Assembly: GCA_027064525.1 (NCBI GenBank)
Contig: JAMOPJ010000008.1
Span: 96,929-160,928 of the forward strand
Length of the DNA stretch: 64,000 nt
Direction: 5' to 3'
Source of the DNA: Archaeoglobaceae archaeon
GTDB taxonomy: Archaea; Halobacteriota; Archaeoglobi; Archaeoglobales; Archaeoglobaceae
Position 1 is the stretch's first letter. Each line of letters starts with the position of its first letter. The notes beneath the pieces were generated by a model. The model searched no databases. It was not told where the DNA came from and saw only the letters and a program-made list of their open reading frames with translations. The position numbers and the translations under genes were made by a program. Of this stretch, positions 16,109-24,702 are shown piece by piece.

Positions 16109-17485
16109 CTAGTGTCTTCTGATGAACGCATGAACTAAGATCAAGGCGATCGCCAAAGCAATTGCGGTGAGAATCAGATAACTGTTTTCTTGTTTCTTGC
16201 CACCCCAGTCTTCCTCAAACTTTTTCGTGAGAAAATCCGCCACTTTGGCATCATAAACTATTATCCCAACTTCTCTGTTCAGCTTAAGACCGTATTTGTT
16301 CAGATTTGCCGACGTGATCAGCGCAACGTCATCGACAACTATCATCTTGCCGTGTAGGTTCTCCGTAGTCTTCACCTTGAGATTCAGATTCTCAGCTTTC
16401 GCAAGATCTTCCAAAAACTGTTTTGTTGCGATTTCGTCTTCGGATAAAATTATCCTCACTTCCGCGTGCTTCGATGCGTTGGTTATAGCGTCGAGCAATG
16501 GCCTATCATTCCAGAACCATTCGAAGTCCATGTATGGTGCTTGAATGATCACCCTCCTCTTTGCAGAAGAAATCAGGTTGAATATCGGATTGCGATCTGG
16601 CAAAACGAAGACTTCAACTTTAGCGTTGAATCTTAGCTCGTCTCCTTTCTTCAAAGTCTTAAAGTTGTGCATAGGCTTGCCAAACTCTACAATCTCAGTT
16701 TCGTAAATTCTATCGTGATTTAAAACGGATTTCAGGAAGTTTGCTATTTTGTCGCTTTCGAACTCGACTATGTATCCCCTCTTGTTCCACTTCCAATTTT
16801 CCGTCGTGATGACCACCTTGTCTTCATCGGCAATCGCGAATTTCCAGTGGAAATGCCTATACGAACTTGATTTCAAAAAATGCACATTTCCAGACAATAT
16901 CATCTCGTTGATCGGAGCCCCACCCACAGGATTTCCATCCAAAAATATCGTTACGTTGTCGCAATCGATAAAGCTTGGGTCGGTTAGGGTATAGGAGGCT
17001 AAAACGAGAGAATCTGCCTTAATCTTATACTTCGTCGGAGATACGATTATCCTACCTGAAACGTAATCTTCAACCGAGCTGAAATTCGTCCAGTCCTGAT
17101 ACTTGAAATCCCAGCCATTCTGGGTTCTGTAGTATATCAAACCTCTGTCAGCGTTCTTCCAGCCAAACTCGTCAACTATCTTACCATTTTGAATTATCCA
17201 TATCCTCTCCCCGCCATTTGAAAGAGCAAACCGTCCCTTGAACTCATAATCTGGATAAATGCCAAAAGATTTGAAAAAGGCGGATTTATTTTTGGCAACG
17301 TAGAAAGTTCCAGATTCGTTTAGCGTTACGTTTCCCTCACCATCGCTCAACGTGCAGTTCGAATCGACGCTCACCTTAACGAACTCTGCTTTGGCATCTA
17401 TAGGATTCGGGCATACTTCAAGCAAATAGGAAGCCTCAGCTGGAGTTACAGCCAAGACTAATACCAATAACAGTAATTTTAACAT
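16109..17485 (-). CDS. Exported, membrane-anchored phospholipase-D-like protein
   Basis: A 458-residue protein with a signal peptide (about 1-18) and a C-terminal membrane helix ending in RRH. Two HKD motifs make a complete PLD catalytic pair: HWKFAIAD (His213, Lys215, Asp220) and HGKMIVVDD (His378, Lys380, Asp385). The N-terminal 20-110 region, with a GERIWIIQNGKIVDEFGW stretch, resembles a lamin-tail domain, which often precedes exported nucleases. The active site should face outside the cell. A nuclease or phospholipase is possible, and the lamin-tail/PLD combination favours a nucleic-acid or envelope-directed phosphodiesterase. It is a single gene, convergent with the thermosome. Confidence 0.85.
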   Translation of the reverse strand: MLKLLLLVLVLAVTPAEASYLLEVCPNPIDAKAEFVKVSVDSNCTLSDGEGNVTLNESGTFYVAKNKSAFFKSFGIYPDYEFKGRFALSNGGERIWIIQNGKIVDEFGWKNADRGLIYYRTQNGWDFKYQDWTNFSSVEDYVSGRIIVSPTKYKIKADSLVLASYTLTDPSFIDCDNVTIFLDGNPVGGAPINEMILSGNVHFLKSSSYRHFHWKFAIADEDKVVITTENWKWNKRGYIVEFESDKIANFLKSVLNHDRIYETEIVEFGKPMHNFKTLKKGDELRFNAKVEVFVLPDRNPIFNLISSAKRRVIIQAPYMDFEWFWNDRPLLDAITNASKHAEVRIILSEDEIATKQFLEDLAKAENLNLKVKTTENLHGKMIVVDDVALITSANLNKYGLKLNREVGIIVYDAKVADFLTKKFEEDWGGKKQENSYLILTAIALAIALILVHAFIRRH

Positions 17486-17522
17486 GCACTAAAAGTTGAA
17501 CAAAAAATTAAATACTTTTTGG

Positions 17523-18230
17523 TCATTCGAAAATGTTCATTCTGATCTCCTTGAACTCCTTGTAATACTTAACTATGTCCTTACCCTCCACAAACGGAAT
17601 CCCCTTCTCTTCGGCATACTCCTTCGCTCTCTTCTTTGAAAGGGCTTTTCCACTTTCAGCATCGAGCATCTCGCAGATAGCAACAGCCGGAGCTATTCCG
17701 GCCATTTCAGCCAAAGCTACGCTGAGCTCTGTCTGGCCAACTCTGCTGTAAACTAAGTCGTCAGCAGCTCTGAGCAAAGCGACATGTCCGGGACTTCTGA
17801 ACTCACTCCCAAAATCGAACCTCTTTCCGTTCAGCATTACGTAGTCCACCACTTCTCCTATCCTTCTGATCGTTAAAGCTCGATCTCTGTCCGTTATGCC
17901 GGTAAAGGTATTTCGGTGATTCACCCAAAGCGAAAAGGATGAGCGTGAATCGTATTTTATGTCGAAATCCGAAACCTTAACGAGCTCTGGCATCTTCTCG
18001 CTTGCGACCCTCAAAACATCGTGCATGAAGGGCAAGCCCAACTTTTCCGCCGCTACGGGATGAATCGCGACGCAGATCAAACCCCCTCCATCGATCCTCA
18101 TCATGGCAATGTCTTTGGGAGTGACCGCTATAGCGGGAATCGCTATGTCAGTCTCACCCTCCCTATCGTCGAAATCGTATATGAGCACGGGCTTACCCAT
18201 TCTGAATTGTTTAAGTGCCTCCTCAATCAT
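17523..18230 (-). CDS. ribB: 3,4-dihydroxy-2-butanone 4-phosphate synthase
   Basis: A 235-residue enzyme that turns ribulose 5-phosphate into the four-carbon precursor of riboflavin plus formate. Family motifs are the acidic metal-site loop YDFDDREGETD near residue 20-28, DGGGLICVAI, and FRSPGHVALLRA with the catalytic histidine. Its ATG overlaps the ribK stop by 4 nt. The tmk-ribK-ribB order shows a riboflavin operon with its own kinase and possible regulator. Confidence 0.96.
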   Translation of the reverse strand: MIEEALKQFRMGKPVLIYDFDDREGETDIAIPAIAVTPKDIAMMRIDGGGLICVAIHPVAAEKLGLPFMHDVLRVASEKMPELVKVSDFDIKYDSRSSFSLWVNHRNTFTGITDRDRALTIRRIGEVVDYVMLNGKRFDFGSEFRSPGHVALLRAADDLVYSRVGQTELSVALAEMAGIAPAVAICEMLDAESGKALSKKRAKEYAEEKGIPFVEGKDIVKYYKEFKEIRMNIFE

Positions 18231-18892
18231 AGAACCACCTCCACCTCGACGTAATCACCATCTTTAAGCTTGAGAACTTCTCTAAGCTTCACGGGAGCTA
18301 TAACCTCCAAAACATCCTCTGGATAGTGGGTTCTCTTCGGCATGACTATAGCTCCCTCTATACCTCCAACCTTACACTTGAACGCCTTGACCTCGCCGAA
18401 CGTTCTGTCTGGTGTGGAAAACCCTTCGATAAGTATGCCATCCTCCTCGTCGAGCCTTCTCCTAAAGTAAAGTTGTTCCTTCGGAATTCTTAGATTGAGC
18501 GTGCCGGGGTAGGGATCAAACCCCAACTTCTCGATGAACTGCCTCCTGTAGCCTTCCAACGAAACGTAGTATCTTCCCTCCCCAACTCCGCTGAAGACCT
18601 TTCCCTTGATTGTTATCGTTCCCTCGTCTTCGAAGATCTTCTTGTAGTCTAAATATTCTTTGTAGAGCATCTTTTTGCCCTTCTCCGTAATCACGATGAA
18701 TTGTCCATCCCTCGTGAGCGTTCTCTCGATAAGACCTTCATCCTCAAGCTCCTTAAGCTTTCTCGCGGCAGTCTGCACACTCTGTCCGATCTTCTCAGCC
18801 AACTCCTTTGAGCTTATCTTAAGAACCTTCTTGGTAGCATTCATTAACGCCAGCTGTTTCAAGACTTCGAGCATCTCATAATCGAGATGCAT
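18227..18892 (-). CDS. ribK: CTP-dependent riboflavin kinase with N-terminal HTH (RbkR type)
   Basis: A 221-residue two-domain protein. Residues about 1-85 form a winged helix-turn-helix (SSKELAEKIGQSVQTAARKLKELEDEGLIER), and residues 95-221 form the archaeal riboflavin kinase that makes FMN with CTP (GKVFSGVGEGRYYVSLEGYRRQF, PYPGTLNLRI, PKRTHYP, DGDYVEVEV). HTH-kinase fusions of this kind are known as RbkR, which also represses riboflavin genes in some archaea. The start at 18892 lies in TGAGATG directly after the tmk stop; the longer frame would run back into tmk. It overlaps ribB by 4 nt. Confidence 0.95.
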   Translation of the reverse strand: MHLDYEMLEVLKQLALMNATKKVLKISSKELAEKIGQSVQTAARKLKELEDEGLIERTLTRDGQFIVITEKGKKMLYKEYLDYKKIFEDEGTITIKGKVFSGVGEGRYYVSLEGYRRQFIEKLGFDPYPGTLNLRIPKEQLYFRRRLDEEDGILIEGFSTPDRTFGEVKAFKCKVGGIEGAIVMPKRTHYPEDVLEVIAPVKLREVLKLKDGDYVEVEVVL

Positions 18893-18893
18893 C

Positions 18894-19484
18894 TCATCTA
18901 TGTAAACCTTTTGATATGTGTTTGAGAACGATATCCAAGACCTCCCTCTTAACTTCCTCGATCGGTCTTTCGGCATTCACGACGACGATGTTATTCTTCA
19001 GCGATAGGAATATCTCTCTAACTCGCTTGAGGTATTCAAGATCTTCAAATCTGTTCGGCACATCTCCCCTCTGCCTTATCCGTCTTATGGCCGTTTCGGG
19101 CTTTATGTCTAAGATTATCACCAAATCTGGTTTGGGGAACTTTTCGTTGAGCTTGCGAATTCTCTCGATATCTATGCCCCTCGCACCCTGATATGCGATG
19201 GTTGAGTAGTAGTAGCGATCCATGATCACGATCTTACCCGCTTTGAGCGATGGCAGAATGTTACGCTTAACGTTCCATTCCCTATCCTTCAAAAAAAGTT
19301 CGAGTTCATCTTCCGGCTTAAGAGATCGATCTTTGAAGGCTTGCCTGATCTTCCTACCCCATTCACTGTCTGTTGGTTCTTTAAACGTCACTACGTTATA
19401 TCCTCTCTTCTTTAGCTCATCTTTGAGAAAATTGACGATCGTGGTCTTCCCTGCACCGTCTATACCCTCAAATGCTATTAACAT
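18894..19484 (-). CDS. tmk: Thymidylate kinase
   Basis: A 196-residue dTMP kinase. It has P-loop FEGIDGAGKTT (about 5-15), a DRY motif (VIMDRYYYSTIAYQGARG), and the lid region IRQRGDVPNRFEDLEYL. It phosphorylates dTMP to dTDP for DNA synthesis. It is first in the tmk-ribK-ribB operon and divergent from the glycan locus; promoters for both directions must lie in the 91-bp gap. Confidence 0.96.
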   Translation of the reverse strand: MLIAFEGIDGAGKTTIVNFLKDELKKRGYNVVTFKEPTDSEWGRKIRQAFKDRSLKPEDELELFLKDREWNVKRNILPSLKAGKIVIMDRYYYSTIAYQGARGIDIERIRKLNEKFPKPDLVIILDIKPETAIRRIRQRGDVPNRFEDLEYLKRVREIFLSLKNNIVVVNAERPIEEVKREVLDIVLKHISKGLHR

Positions 19485-19529
19485 CTCTACCGACAGATTC
19501 GTATAAACTCAAAATGGTTTTTGTTTCTC

Positions 19530-19550
19530 GGTCATAAGAAAAGTTATATT
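19530..19550 (+). promoter_or_regulatory. TATA box at the left end of the glycan locus
   Basis: AAAAGTTATATTC (about 19530-19547) lies some 30 bases before the ATG at 19576, a good distance for a short-leader transcript of the first glycosyltransferase gene. Confidence 0.45.
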
Positions 19551-19575
19551 CTACGCATATTGAAGTTGATCTAAA

Positions 19576-20499
19576 ATGAAAGTTAGCGTAATAGTCTGCA
19601 CATACTCACCAAGAATGTTTAGTCACTTTGTGGAATGCATCGAAAGTTTGCTCCGTCAAACATACAAAGATGTGGAGATAATATGCATAGTGGATGGTAA
19701 CAAAGAATATTACCGAATGATCAAAGAAAAAAAAGGAGATTTGTTCAGAGAATATGAAATAAAATTATATTTAAACGATAGAAATTTAGGTTTACTTGAA
19801 AGTCGTAATAGGGGTGTGAAGCTGTCGAGTGGTGATATCGTAGCATTTATAGACGATGACGCAATAGCTGAAAAGAATTGGATCGAAGAACTCGTTAAGA
19901 TGTATAAAATGGGAGCCATCGCAGCCGGTGGGAAGCTCGTGCCGTTATGGATTGCAAAAAAACCCAGATGGTTCCCTGAAGAGTTTTACTGGTTAATAGG
20001 TGCAACACATCTTGGATTTCCGGAAGAGGTTACTGAAGTTAGAAATACATTTGGATCAAATTTAAGTTTTAGAAGGGACGTATTCCTTGAATTGGGTGGT
20101 TTTAACACGGAGATGGGTGGCATAAAGGGTAAGAAGATGTTGCAAGGTGGTGAAACAGAGCTTTGCGAGAGGATGAGAAGAAGGTATGGCAAGGGGGTTA
20201 TGTATAATCCGAATGCCATTGTATATCATAAAATATTTGAAAGAAGAATCAAAATTGACTTCCTTGTAAAAAGAGCTTTCTGGCAAGGTTACTCAAAAGC
20301 GGTGATGAAAAAACTTGTGGGTGGAATTGATGTAGAAACCAGTTTCCTTAAATATCTGCTTATTGATAGAACTTCAGATAGACTGAAAAGTATTGTAAAA
20401 GGTTCAACAGATAATTTACCAAAATTGATGTTTATATGGTTATTGACTTTTTTTGTAGGTGTTGGTTATATCTATGGTAAAATTGTTACACAAGATTAA
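19576..20499 (+). CDS. GT2-family glycosyltransferase (AglG/AglE-like)
   Basis: A 307-residue GT-A-fold glycosyltransferase. It has N-terminal VSVIVCTYSPRMF, a DxD-type acidic motif FIDDDAIAEKNW, an NLSFRRDVFLELGGFNTEMG acceptor region, a GGETELCERM segment and one or two hydrophobic helices near the C-terminus. This combination is seen in archaeal enzymes that charge dolichyl phosphate or extend lipid-linked N-glycans, such as the haloarchaeal glucuronosyltransferases. With UDP-glucose dehydrogenase next door, a hexuronic-acid transferase is a reasonable inference. It is the first gene of a long plus-strand cluster. Confidence 0.85.
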   Translation: MKVSVIVCTYSPRMFSHFVECIESLLRQTYKDVEIICIVDGNKEYYRMIKEKKGDLFREYEIKLYLNDRNLGLLESRNRGVKLSSGDIVAFIDDDAIAEKNWIEELVKMYKMGAIAAGGKLVPLWIAKKPRWFPEEFYWLIGATHLGFPEEVTEVRNTFGSNLSFRRDVFLELGGFNTEMGGIKGKKMLQGGETELCERMRRRYGKGVMYNPNAIVYHKIFERRIKIDFLVKRAFWQGYSKAVMKKLVGGIDVETSFLKYLLIDRTSDRLKSIVKGSTDNLPKLMFIWLLTFFVGVGYIYGKIVTQD

Positions 20500-20537
20500 C
20501 CAAAAATCTTAAACCGTCTATAATTGCCAGTATTCAT

Positions 20538-21806
20538 GTGAACATATCGATTGTAGGATCTGGCTACGTTGGACTTGTTACTGGCATCGGTTTTGCAGAG
20601 TTAGGGAACAATGTTATTTTTGTAGATATTGATAAAAATAAGCTAGCTTACATAAATTCTGGAAAACCCCCAATATTTGAGCCCGGACTTGAAGAGCTAA
20701 TGCAAAAAAATAAAGGCAGATACTACGGAACAGAAAACTACACCGAAGCTATTCTGAATTCGCGGGTTACATTTATATGTGTTGGAACTCCGTCAAATCG
20801 GGATGGCTCAATTAACTTGGACTATATTATATCGGCATCAAAAAAGATAGGTAAAGCTCTAAAAGTAAAGGATGGGTTTCATGTGGTGGTTGTTAAAAGC
20901 ACAGTTACGCCAGGTACTACAGAGGAGGTAGTAAAACCAATTTTAGAAGATTTGTCTGGAAAAAAAGCATTGATCGATTTTGGTTTAGCTATGAATCCTG
21001 AATTTTTAAGAGAAGGTAGCGCCGTTAAAGATTTTTTCAATCCGGACAGGATAGTTATCGGAGTAAAAGACGATAGATCCAAAAAGATAATGGATGAAAT
21101 TTATTCAAAATTTAGCTGTCCTAAATTATTCGTTGACATTAAAACTGCAGAAATGATAAAATATGCTGCAAATGCTTTTTTAGCAACTAAAATCTCATTC
21201 GCAAATGAGATAGGTAACATATGTAAGAGGCTTGGAATAGATGTCTATGAAGTATTTAAGGGAGTGGGGCTCGATCATAGGATAAATCCGTCGTTTTTCA
21301 GGGCTGGAATTGGATTCGGTGGTAGCTGTTTTCCAAAGGATATCAGGGCTCTGATAGCAAAGGCAAGAGAGCTTGGAGAGGACCCTAAGATATTGAAGGC
21401 TGTACTTGATGTGAATGAAGAACAACCTCTCAGACTAATACAGCTTCTTAAAAAGCATATTCCCGACTTAAAAGGTAAAAAAATAGGTGTGCTTGGACTG
21501 GCGTTTAAACCAAATACCGATGATGTTAGAGAAAGTAGAGCTATCCCGATAGTTAAAAAGCTCATAGAGGAAGGAGCGAAAGTGATCGCATATGACCCAA
21601 TAGCTATCGATAACTTCAAAAGACTGTTCCCACAGATCGAATACGCTTCAAAGGCTGATGAAGTTCTTGATGCCGATGCTATTTTAATAGTCACAGAGTG
21701 GGAAGAATTTGAAAAGTTAGATTATACAGGTAAAATCGTTATTGATGGAAGACGGATTGAAAAGGCGAGGAGAGAGGCGGAGATTTATGAAGGTATATGC
21801 TGGTAG
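20538..21806 (+). CDS. ugd: UDP-glucose 6-dehydrogenase
   Basis: A 422-residue NAD-dependent enzyme that oxidises UDP-glucose twice to UDP-glucuronate. It has the dinucleotide motif GSGYVGLVTGIG (about 7-18), the C-x-G-T-P-S motif at 81-86, KSTVTPGTT, the catalytic cysteine Cys264 in GFGGSCFPKD, and a C-terminal GLAFKPNTDDVRESRA. A related nucleotide-sugar dehydrogenase such as UDP-ManNAc dehydrogenase is possible, but the galU neighbour supports UDP-glucose. The start is a GTG. The next gene begins 9 nt after the stop. Confidence 0.92.
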   Translation: MNISIVGSGYVGLVTGIGFAELGNNVIFVDIDKNKLAYINSGKPPIFEPGLEELMQKNKGRYYGTENYTEAILNSRVTFICVGTPSNRDGSINLDYIISASKKIGKALKVKDGFHVVVVKSTVTPGTTEEVVKPILEDLSGKKALIDFGLAMNPEFLREGSAVKDFFNPDRIVIGVKDDRSKKIMDEIYSKFSCPKLFVDIKTAEMIKYAANAFLATKISFANEIGNICKRLGIDVYEVFKGVGLDHRINPSFFRAGIGFGGSCFPKDIRALIAKARELGEDPKILKAVLDVNEEQPLRLIQLLKKHIPDLKGKKIGVLGLAFKPNTDDVRESRAIPIVKKLIEEGAKVIAYDPIAIDNFKRLFPQIEYASKADEVLDADAILIVTEWEEFEKLDYTGKIVIDGRRIEKARREAEIYEGICW

Positions 21807-21815
21807 GTGGGATGT

Positions 21816-22679
21816 ATGAAGATAACTAAGGCTGTTATTCCCGCAGCTGGATTAGGAACTAGGTTACTTCCTGCCACTAAGGCTCAACCAAAGGAAATGC
21901 TCCCCGTCGTTGACAAACCAGTTCTACATTACGTTGTTGAAGAAGCTGTAAAGTCTGGAATAGAAGACATACTGATAATAACTGGGAGGGGTAAGAGGGC
22001 TATAGTTGACTACTTCGATGCCTATCCTGAGCTTGAACATCATCTGATGAAGAGTGGTAAGTATGACCTACTTGAAGAGATCCGTAAAGTGACAGAACTG
22101 GCAAACATCTACTATGTCAGACAGAAGAGTCCACGAGGACTTGGAGATGCGCTGCTTTATGCTGAAAGATTCGTCGGAGATGAACCTTTTGCGGTTTTAC
22201 TCGGAGATGATATCGTCATATCCAATCCGCCATGCACGAAATCGCTGATAGAGTTGTATGAAGAGTATAAAACGAATGTGATTGCGGTTGAAGAGGTCAG
22301 TAGGGAGGATGTCAGTAAATACGGTATCATCGATCCCGAGGAAGTTGCGGATGGAATATATAGAGTGAAAGATATAATAGAAAAGCCAAAGATCGATGAA
22401 GCTCCATCCAATCTGGCCACAATGGGTAGATACGTCTTAACACCAAAAATTTTTGATTATTTAAAGAGAATTGGTCCAGGTTATGGAGGTGAAATACAGC
22501 TTACCGATGCACTTAGGGCAAGCTTAAAAGATTACGAGCTTTACGCCTTTCACTTTAGGGGTAAGAGATACGATATTGGGGATAAGTTTGGCTTTATAAA
22601 GGCGAACATAGAACTCGCACTTGAAAGGGAAGACATAGGGAAAAAGGTTAGGGATTATTTAAAGAGTCTTAAGATATGA
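21816..22679 (+). CDS. galU: UTP-glucose-1-phosphate uridylyltransferase
   Basis: A 287-residue nucleotidyltransferase that makes UDP-glucose from glucose 1-phosphate. It opens with AVIPAAGLGTRLLPATKAQPKEMLPVVDKP-type motifs split across residues 6-35, then GDD for metal binding (LLGDDIV), EVSREDVSKYGI, an EKP motif (DIIEKPKI) and DIGDKFGF near the end. The ATG at 21816 follows GGTGGG; a GTG at 21807 is also in frame. It supplies the substrate for ugd and overlaps the permuted glycosyltransferase gene by 4 nt (ATGA). Confidence 0.95.
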   Translation: MKITKAVIPAAGLGTRLLPATKAQPKEMLPVVDKPVLHYVVEEAVKSGIEDILIITGRGKRAIVDYFDAYPELEHHLMKSGKYDLLEEIRKVTELANIYYVRQKSPRGLGDALLYAERFVGDEPFAVLLGDDIVISNPPCTKSLIELYEEYKTNVIAVEEVSREDVSKYGIIDPEEVADGIYRVKDIIEKPKIDEAPSNLATMGRYVLTPKIFDYLKRIGPGYGGEIQLTDALRASLKDYELYAFHFRGKRYDIGDKFGFIKANIELALEREDIGKKVRDYLKSLKI

Positions 22680-23767
22680 GGGTCATAGTAGTTCCCAACG
22701 GTGTGGACACGAATAGGTTCAGGCCCATCAACAGAGGGAAAGCCATAGATTGGTTTGAGCAGAAATTTTGCGAGCTTGATGATGATCTAAATATAATTTA
22801 TGTTGGAAGGTTGTCTGAGGAGAAGGGTATAGTTTACCTGATCGAATCACTTAAGCATCTTGATGAAGGTAAGTTATTTTTGGCTGGTAAGGGCCCACAG
22901 GAGATGTTGCTAAGAAAGATAGCAGAAAAATTCGAAGGTAGAGTGGTATTCCTCGGTAAGGTCAGACACGACGATCTACCTTTAATTCACAACGCTATGG
23001 ATGTTTTCGTTCTACCCTCCATCGGCATGGAAGGTTTTTCAAACTCCATGCTCGAGGCTCTGGCTTGTGGACTGCCTGTCGTAGCTACACCGGTTGGAGC
23101 TGCGCCCGAAGTTATCAAACCCGAGATGGGAATAATCGTTGAACCAAAAAATGCAAGAGCAATTGCAGATGGTATTGAAAAGGTCAGAGATCTAAACAGA
23201 AAAAGAATTCATAACATCGTCAAGTCTAATTATTCCTTTGAAGTCGTAGCAGATATCGTGTTTGACCTATACCATAGAGTGGCAGGATATCCACCCGAAA
23301 GCTTATGTTTTGCTTCACTCTTCACCCCACCTTACGAGCTTTCTGGAGTAGGTATGCAGGTCTTTCAACTTTCTAAAACTTTGATCTCGATGAAGAAATG
23401 CAGGGTTGCGATACTGTGTGGTCTGGGTGGTGAAGGTATAATTGACGGTGTAAGATTGATTAAAGTTAGGTGTGTGGACGGATTACTTTCGAGACCAGTG
23501 TACTCGATAGCAGGAATTTTAAAAATTACTAATATTATTAAAAACTATAAATTTGATATTGTAGATGGGAGAAATTGGGAGGGTGGATTGATATCTGTGA
23601 TGGCAAAGAGGGGTGGCTGTAAGGCAATAATGAGTTTGAGGGGTGAGGGGGCGGTTGGGGAGTCTCCATGGAAGAGATCGATCAATAAGTTTATAATGCA
23701 AAGAGTGGACTGTGTTACCGCTACGGACTCGAAAACTGCCAAGATGGCGGAGGAGTTATTCACATGA
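22676..23767 (+). CDS. GT4-type glycosyltransferase with domains in permuted order
   Basis: A 363-residue protein. Residues 1-205 look like the C-terminal, nucleotide-sugar-binding domain of a GT-B enzyme: VIVVPNGVDTNRF at the very start, the donor-site loop IYVGRLSEEKG (41-51), and the E-x7-E motif E119-E127 in MEGFSNSMLEALACGLPVVAT. Residues about 211-363 look like the N-terminal acceptor domain: FASLFTPPYELSGVGMQVFQ at its start and DCVTATDSKTAKMAEELF at its end. In ordinary GT4 enzymes these occur in the opposite order, and EELF is followed by VIVVPNGVD. The present ends therefore fall at the usual hinge, as in a circular permutation. The reading frame is intact and overlaps both neighbours by 4 nt (ATGA), so it seems to be expressed. 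A fusion of pieces of two old genes is the alternative. Confidence 0.85.
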   Translation: MRVIVVPNGVDTNRFRPINRGKAIDWFEQKFCELDDDLNIIYVGRLSEEKGIVYLIESLKHLDEGKLFLAGKGPQEMLLRKIAEKFEGRVVFLGKVRHDDLPLIHNAMDVFVLPSIGMEGFSNSMLEALACGLPVVATPVGAAPEVIKPEMGIIVEPKNARAIADGIEKVRDLNRKRIHNIVKSNYSFEVVADIVFDLYHRVAGYPPESLCFASLFTPPYELSGVGMQVFQLSKTLISMKKCRVAILCGLGGEGIIDGVRLIKVRCVDGLLSRPVYSIAGILKITNIIKNYKFDIVDGRNWEGGLISVMAKRGGCKAIMSLRGEGAVGESPWKRSINKFIMQRVDCVTATDSKTAKMAEELFT

Positions 23768-24702
23768 AGGTGTTGGTGACGGGATGCGCAGGTTTTATAG
23801 GTTCACATCTCGTGGAGCGACTGCTCGATAAAGGATACGATGCCGTTGGAGTGGACTGCTTTACAGACTATTATCCGAGAAAGATAAAGGAAAACAACAT
23901 CGCCAACTTTGTCGATCAGATAGAGTTCATTGAGAAAGATATACTTGAGATGGATATAGATATTTTGAAGAACGTGGACATCGTTTTTCATCTGGCCGCT
24001 CAAGCTGGGGTTAGAGCCAGTTGGGGTGAAAACTTTGAGATATACACTAGGAACAATATCCTCACCACTCAACGATTGCTCGAAGGTTGTAAGAAGTATG
24101 GGGTTCAAAAGTTCGTTTACGCTTCGTCCTCCTCGGTCTACGGGAACGTGAACGAATTGCCGATGAGGGAGGACATGTATCCGAGGCCCCACTCTCCTTA
24201 CGGTGTTACTAAATTGGCTGGAGAGAACCTATGTGAGCTTTACAGAGCGAATTATGGAGTAAAGACAATTTCTTTAAGATATTTTACTGTATATGGCGAA
24301 AGACAGCGTCCGGATATGGCCTTTCATAAGTTCATAAGAGCAATTCTCGACGGTAGGCAGATTGTGGTGTATGGGGATGGGAAACAAACGCGTGACTTCA
24401 CTTACGTAGGGGATATAGTGGATGCAACGATCAAGGCTGCCGAAAGCGATGCAGTCGGTGTGTTTAACATCGGCGGTGGATCGAGAGTTGAGCTAATTGA
24501 AGCTATTAAAGTGATAGAACAAATTATCGGACAGGAAGCAAAGATAAAGTTTGAGGAGACAAAGAAGGGAGACGTAAGGGATACTTATGCAGATATTAGC
24601 AAGGCCAGAAGAATCCTTGGGTATAAGCCAAAGGTTAGCTTAAAAGATGGATTGAAAAGGGAAGTAGAATGGATTGAGGAGAATATAGATCTGCTAGCAT
24701 GA
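23764..24702 (+). CDS. NAD-dependent sugar-nucleotide epimerase (UDP-glucuronate 4-epimerase-like)
   Basis: A 312-residue extended short-chain dehydrogenase. It has the motif TGCAGFIGSHLVE (about 6-18), the catalytic serine region YASSSSVYG, the YxxxK pair in SPYGVTKLAGE, and RYFTVYGERQRPDMA. The segment after the first helix (CFTDYYPRKIKENNI) and AAQAGVRASW resemble UDP-glucuronate 4-epimerases, which fits the presence of ugd. UDP-glucose 4-epimerase or a decarboxylase cannot be excluded. ATGA overlaps at both ends show translational coupling with the permuted GT4 and the next GT4 gene. Confidence 0.9.
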   Translation: MKVLVTGCAGFIGSHLVERLLDKGYDAVGVDCFTDYYPRKIKENNIANFVDQIEFIEKDILEMDIDILKNVDIVFHLAAQAGVRASWGENFEIYTRNNILTTQRLLEGCKKYGVQKFVYASSSSVYGNVNELPMREDMYPRPHSPYGVTKLAGENLCELYRANYGVKTISLRYFTVYGERQRPDMAFHKFIRAILDGRQIVVYGDGKQTRDFTYVGDIVDATIKAAESDAVGVFNIGGGSRVELIEAIKVIEQIIGQEAKIKFEETKKGDVRDTYADISKARRILGYKPKVSLKDGLKREVEWIEENIDLLA

